Assembly: GCA_022432975.1 (NCBI GenBank)
Contig: CM039504.1
Coordinates: forward strand, 2,639,459-2,703,458
Source: Begonia masoniana
Taxonomy: Eukaryota > Streptophyta > Magnoliopsida > Cucurbitales > Begoniaceae
DNA length: 64,000 nt
Direction of reading: 5' to 3'
Position numbers and translations under genes: made by a program. The notes beneath the pieces were generated by a model. That model saw nothing but the letters and a program-made list of their open reading frames with translations. It did not search any database and had not been told where the DNA came from. This document shows positions 62,129 to 64,000 of the stretch, one piece after another (positions within the stretch are counted from its first letter, which is position 1; every line of letters starts with the position of its first letter).

Positions 62129-64000
62129 ATGGAAGGTCACTTCGCTTTTGATTTGGAGAACTGCAGTACCGAAGGTTTGACTCTGTGCTGTCTTCACTTT
62201 TCCCTCAATTTGTTGAATAGTATCTCCCACTGAACCAATCTGTTCGTTATGACCATTTTTTGGGCTTTTTTAGCGCATCATTTTCGCTAGCATTTTCTTT
62301 TTGTTTGTTGGTTGTTGGTAAAGGGTAGAGCTTCCATTTCTTGACCAATCATCGGGGAAGTTGCTTTTAATTGCGCAAATTGAAAATTTGCCGAGGATTC
62401 TCAGAAGTTCTAACCGTATATGAACGGGATATACTTTGATTCTGATTCACTTCATGGATTCTTGGAGGTTGATTTTATGGTTAATTTTTGTAGTTCTGAA
62501 ACGCAATTTGTTCGAGTTGCAGATAGCAAAGCAGGTGGGGAGAAAATAGGTAAGGGTTTCAAAATTGGAAGTGCGCCCAGGAAAAGGCTTGCTGACATTA
62601 GTAACGTCAAGCAGCAATCTAAACTAATGAACCTAAAGCAGCATTCAGCTTTACTTAGCTCTAATGACAATGTTGACAAGCTTTACAAGGTATTATCTCT
62701 CTCTCTCTCTCTCAAAACAATCCTTGTCTTGTTTTGCTTAAGCTTCCATTGAAATGGTTCATTTGATTTTTTTTCAGGAAAATATGACTCTCATGAAGCT
62801 TGTTGCTGACAGAAAGTATCCTTTTTTAGCACTTGGGTTTTTTCATTGGGTGGAATATCTTCTATCTGGTGCCTAGCCTTTTTCGTTTATTCCTTTGTGT
62901 TCCTTGACGTTATTAACAGTAAATTAATTGAGCTCAGTGGCATAGAACTACAGAAGCTGAGGGTCAATTTTCAGAAAGCACAACAACAAAATGTGCAACT
63001 TGCCCAAATGAACAGCCAGATTCTTGCGGTAATCTTTTAACTGATTAATTGCTGAAAGATTATTTTATTGAACTGGATGTGAATAATTACAGATTTGTAA
63101 GTGCCAATTTTTGTGTTCTTGTGAAACTAACTTATGTCTCTAACATTTCAGGAGCTTAACTCTGGAAAAGACAAGGTAAGTAGTTGATTGTTAGTACAAT
63201 TGCTTGCTTCTTCTTCTAGTGTGAGGAGATTAAAGTTGCATTTTGTATTTTTTATTCAGCTAAGGGTTCTTCAACATGAGCTTGGTTGCAAAAACGCTTT
63301 GCTCCATGCTGGAAAGTTTCATAGAGAGGTCAGTTAACTTGTATCAGCCATTTTAGTGATATGCTTGCATTATTATTTTATGATGTGAAGATAGGTATTC
63401 TAAGATGAATAGTTTATCTTACTTGCCCCAAAATTCGTGGACTCACAAACTTTATCTCCTACAGAGAAAGTAAACGGCAGTAACTGATGAAAGGATGAAA
63501 TATGAGTTACTTATGTTAGACTTGCATTCTTCCTTGGTGAAATTTGATTGTTGATACATGGTTGTACGAAGTCATTGACCAGTTCCTCAATTTTTTAATG
63601 CTTTACCTGCTAATAATGCTCAGGCAGTGGAGTCTTCTTCCATAGATGATACAAAAAATCAAACTGATGATGTCAGCGAGAAAGGACAATCACGAATATC
63701 ATGTAAGTGTAAATGTTGATGTGTCCTTTACTAATAGAGTAATGGTACATTAATTCTCTAATTTCACATGCTAATCTTACTAATGTTGATGTGGCATCTA
63801 TGCGTGATCCTTATTAGTTCTATCTAATCAATCAAGTGTTCATTGAAAGCAAATCACATCTTACTCCTTTGTTTTTGCCATTTTTTCCCTCTCTTCTCTT
63901 TTTCACTCTCTTTTATCCATTCCTCACTGTTTATTAACTAGAGGAGGAGAGAGAACGAAAACAGAGTAGGATTTAGTAATAATTATTGATTGATTATGTG
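62129..64000 (+). CDS. Shugoshin (SGO1/SGO2-like), 5' part, runs off the window
   Basis: Exons at about 62129-62174, 62523-62689, 62778-62815, 62920-63028, 63152-63175, 63260-63328 and 63624-63702, all with GT-AG junctions that keep the frame. The start MEGHFAFDLENCSTE is followed by APRKRLADISNVKQQSKLMN, then the conserved N-terminal coiled coil (ENMTLMKLVADRNKLIEL, ELQKLRVNFQKAQQQNVQLA, KLRVLQHELGCKNALL). This closely follows plant shugoshins, which protect centromeric cohesin from separase in meiosis, probably with PP2A. The basic C-terminal SGO motif should lie beyond the window. The ATG is the first in the leader after the GA tract and gives frame-consistent splicing. No damage seen. Confidence 0.9.

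Overview
The window is eukaryotic plant nuclear DNA. It has spliced genes with GT-AG introns, AT-rich intergenic DNA, plant-specific families (KTF1/SPT5-like, RZ1, nodulin-like MFS, berberine-bridge-like, gamma-tocopherol methyltransferase) and many LTR and Mutator-type transposons. It is most likely a eudicot. A cucurbit is possible, but I cannot prove the family from sequence alone. All calls come from reading the sequence; no database search was run.

Layout. 0.5-1.9 kb (-): RD19-type papain-like cysteine protease with two 1-base frame breaks. 2.4-5.8 kb (+): RZ1B/C-type RRM plus CCHC-zinc-finger RNA-binding protein with a 1-base break inside RNP1. 6.8-8.6 kb (+): nodulin-like MFS transporter copy 1 with three frame breaks. 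9.3-13.1 kb: a non-autonomous DNA element with ~210-230 bp terminal inverted repeats that has captured most of a gamma-tocopherol methyltransferase gene with introns (-) and a cytochrome P450 piece (+). A 1.19 kb perfect (TTGGGC)n array lies in the methyltransferase intron, and a 0.5 kb (GA)n tract lies just outside the element. 15.0-18.7 and 32.4-37.0 kb: a segmental duplication carrying two intact, ~98% identical MFS genes (copies 2 and 3) followed by scrambled berberine-bridge-like gene pieces. Each duplicate has gained its own solo LTR that the other lacks. 19.1-25.5 kb: a decayed Copia element split by two further solo LTRs. 25.7-32.4 kb: a truncated fold-back Mutator derivative, then a 5.58 kb MULE with a perfect 9-bp target duplication, a broken MURA transposase gene and a convergent intact 450-residue second ORF; it sits just upstream of MFS copy 3. 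38.3-46.2 kb: a full-length Tekay/Del-like Ty3 chromovirus with asymmetric LTRs and several stops of C-to-T type. 46.5-47.5 kb: a complete fold-back Mutator derivative with a perfect 9-bp target duplication. 49.2-57.6 kb (+): KTF1/SPT5-like, an RNA-directed DNA methylation effector with a WG/GW- and RGG-rich tail. 58.4-60.9 kb (-): pectate lyase with a signal peptide and a GPI-anchor-like tail. 62.1-64.0 kb (+): 5' part of a shugoshin gene, running off the window.

How it fits together. The genic ends (0-9 kb and 49-64 kb) flank about 37 kb of nested transposons built around a recent MFS duplication. Many insertion boundaries can be read to the base from target-site duplications, so part of the order of events is recoverable. 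The MFS copies are presumably membrane transporters; their substrate cannot be told from sequence. Several single-copy-looking genes carry isolated 1-base frame breaks, so local assembly indels should be excluded before calling them pseudogenes.
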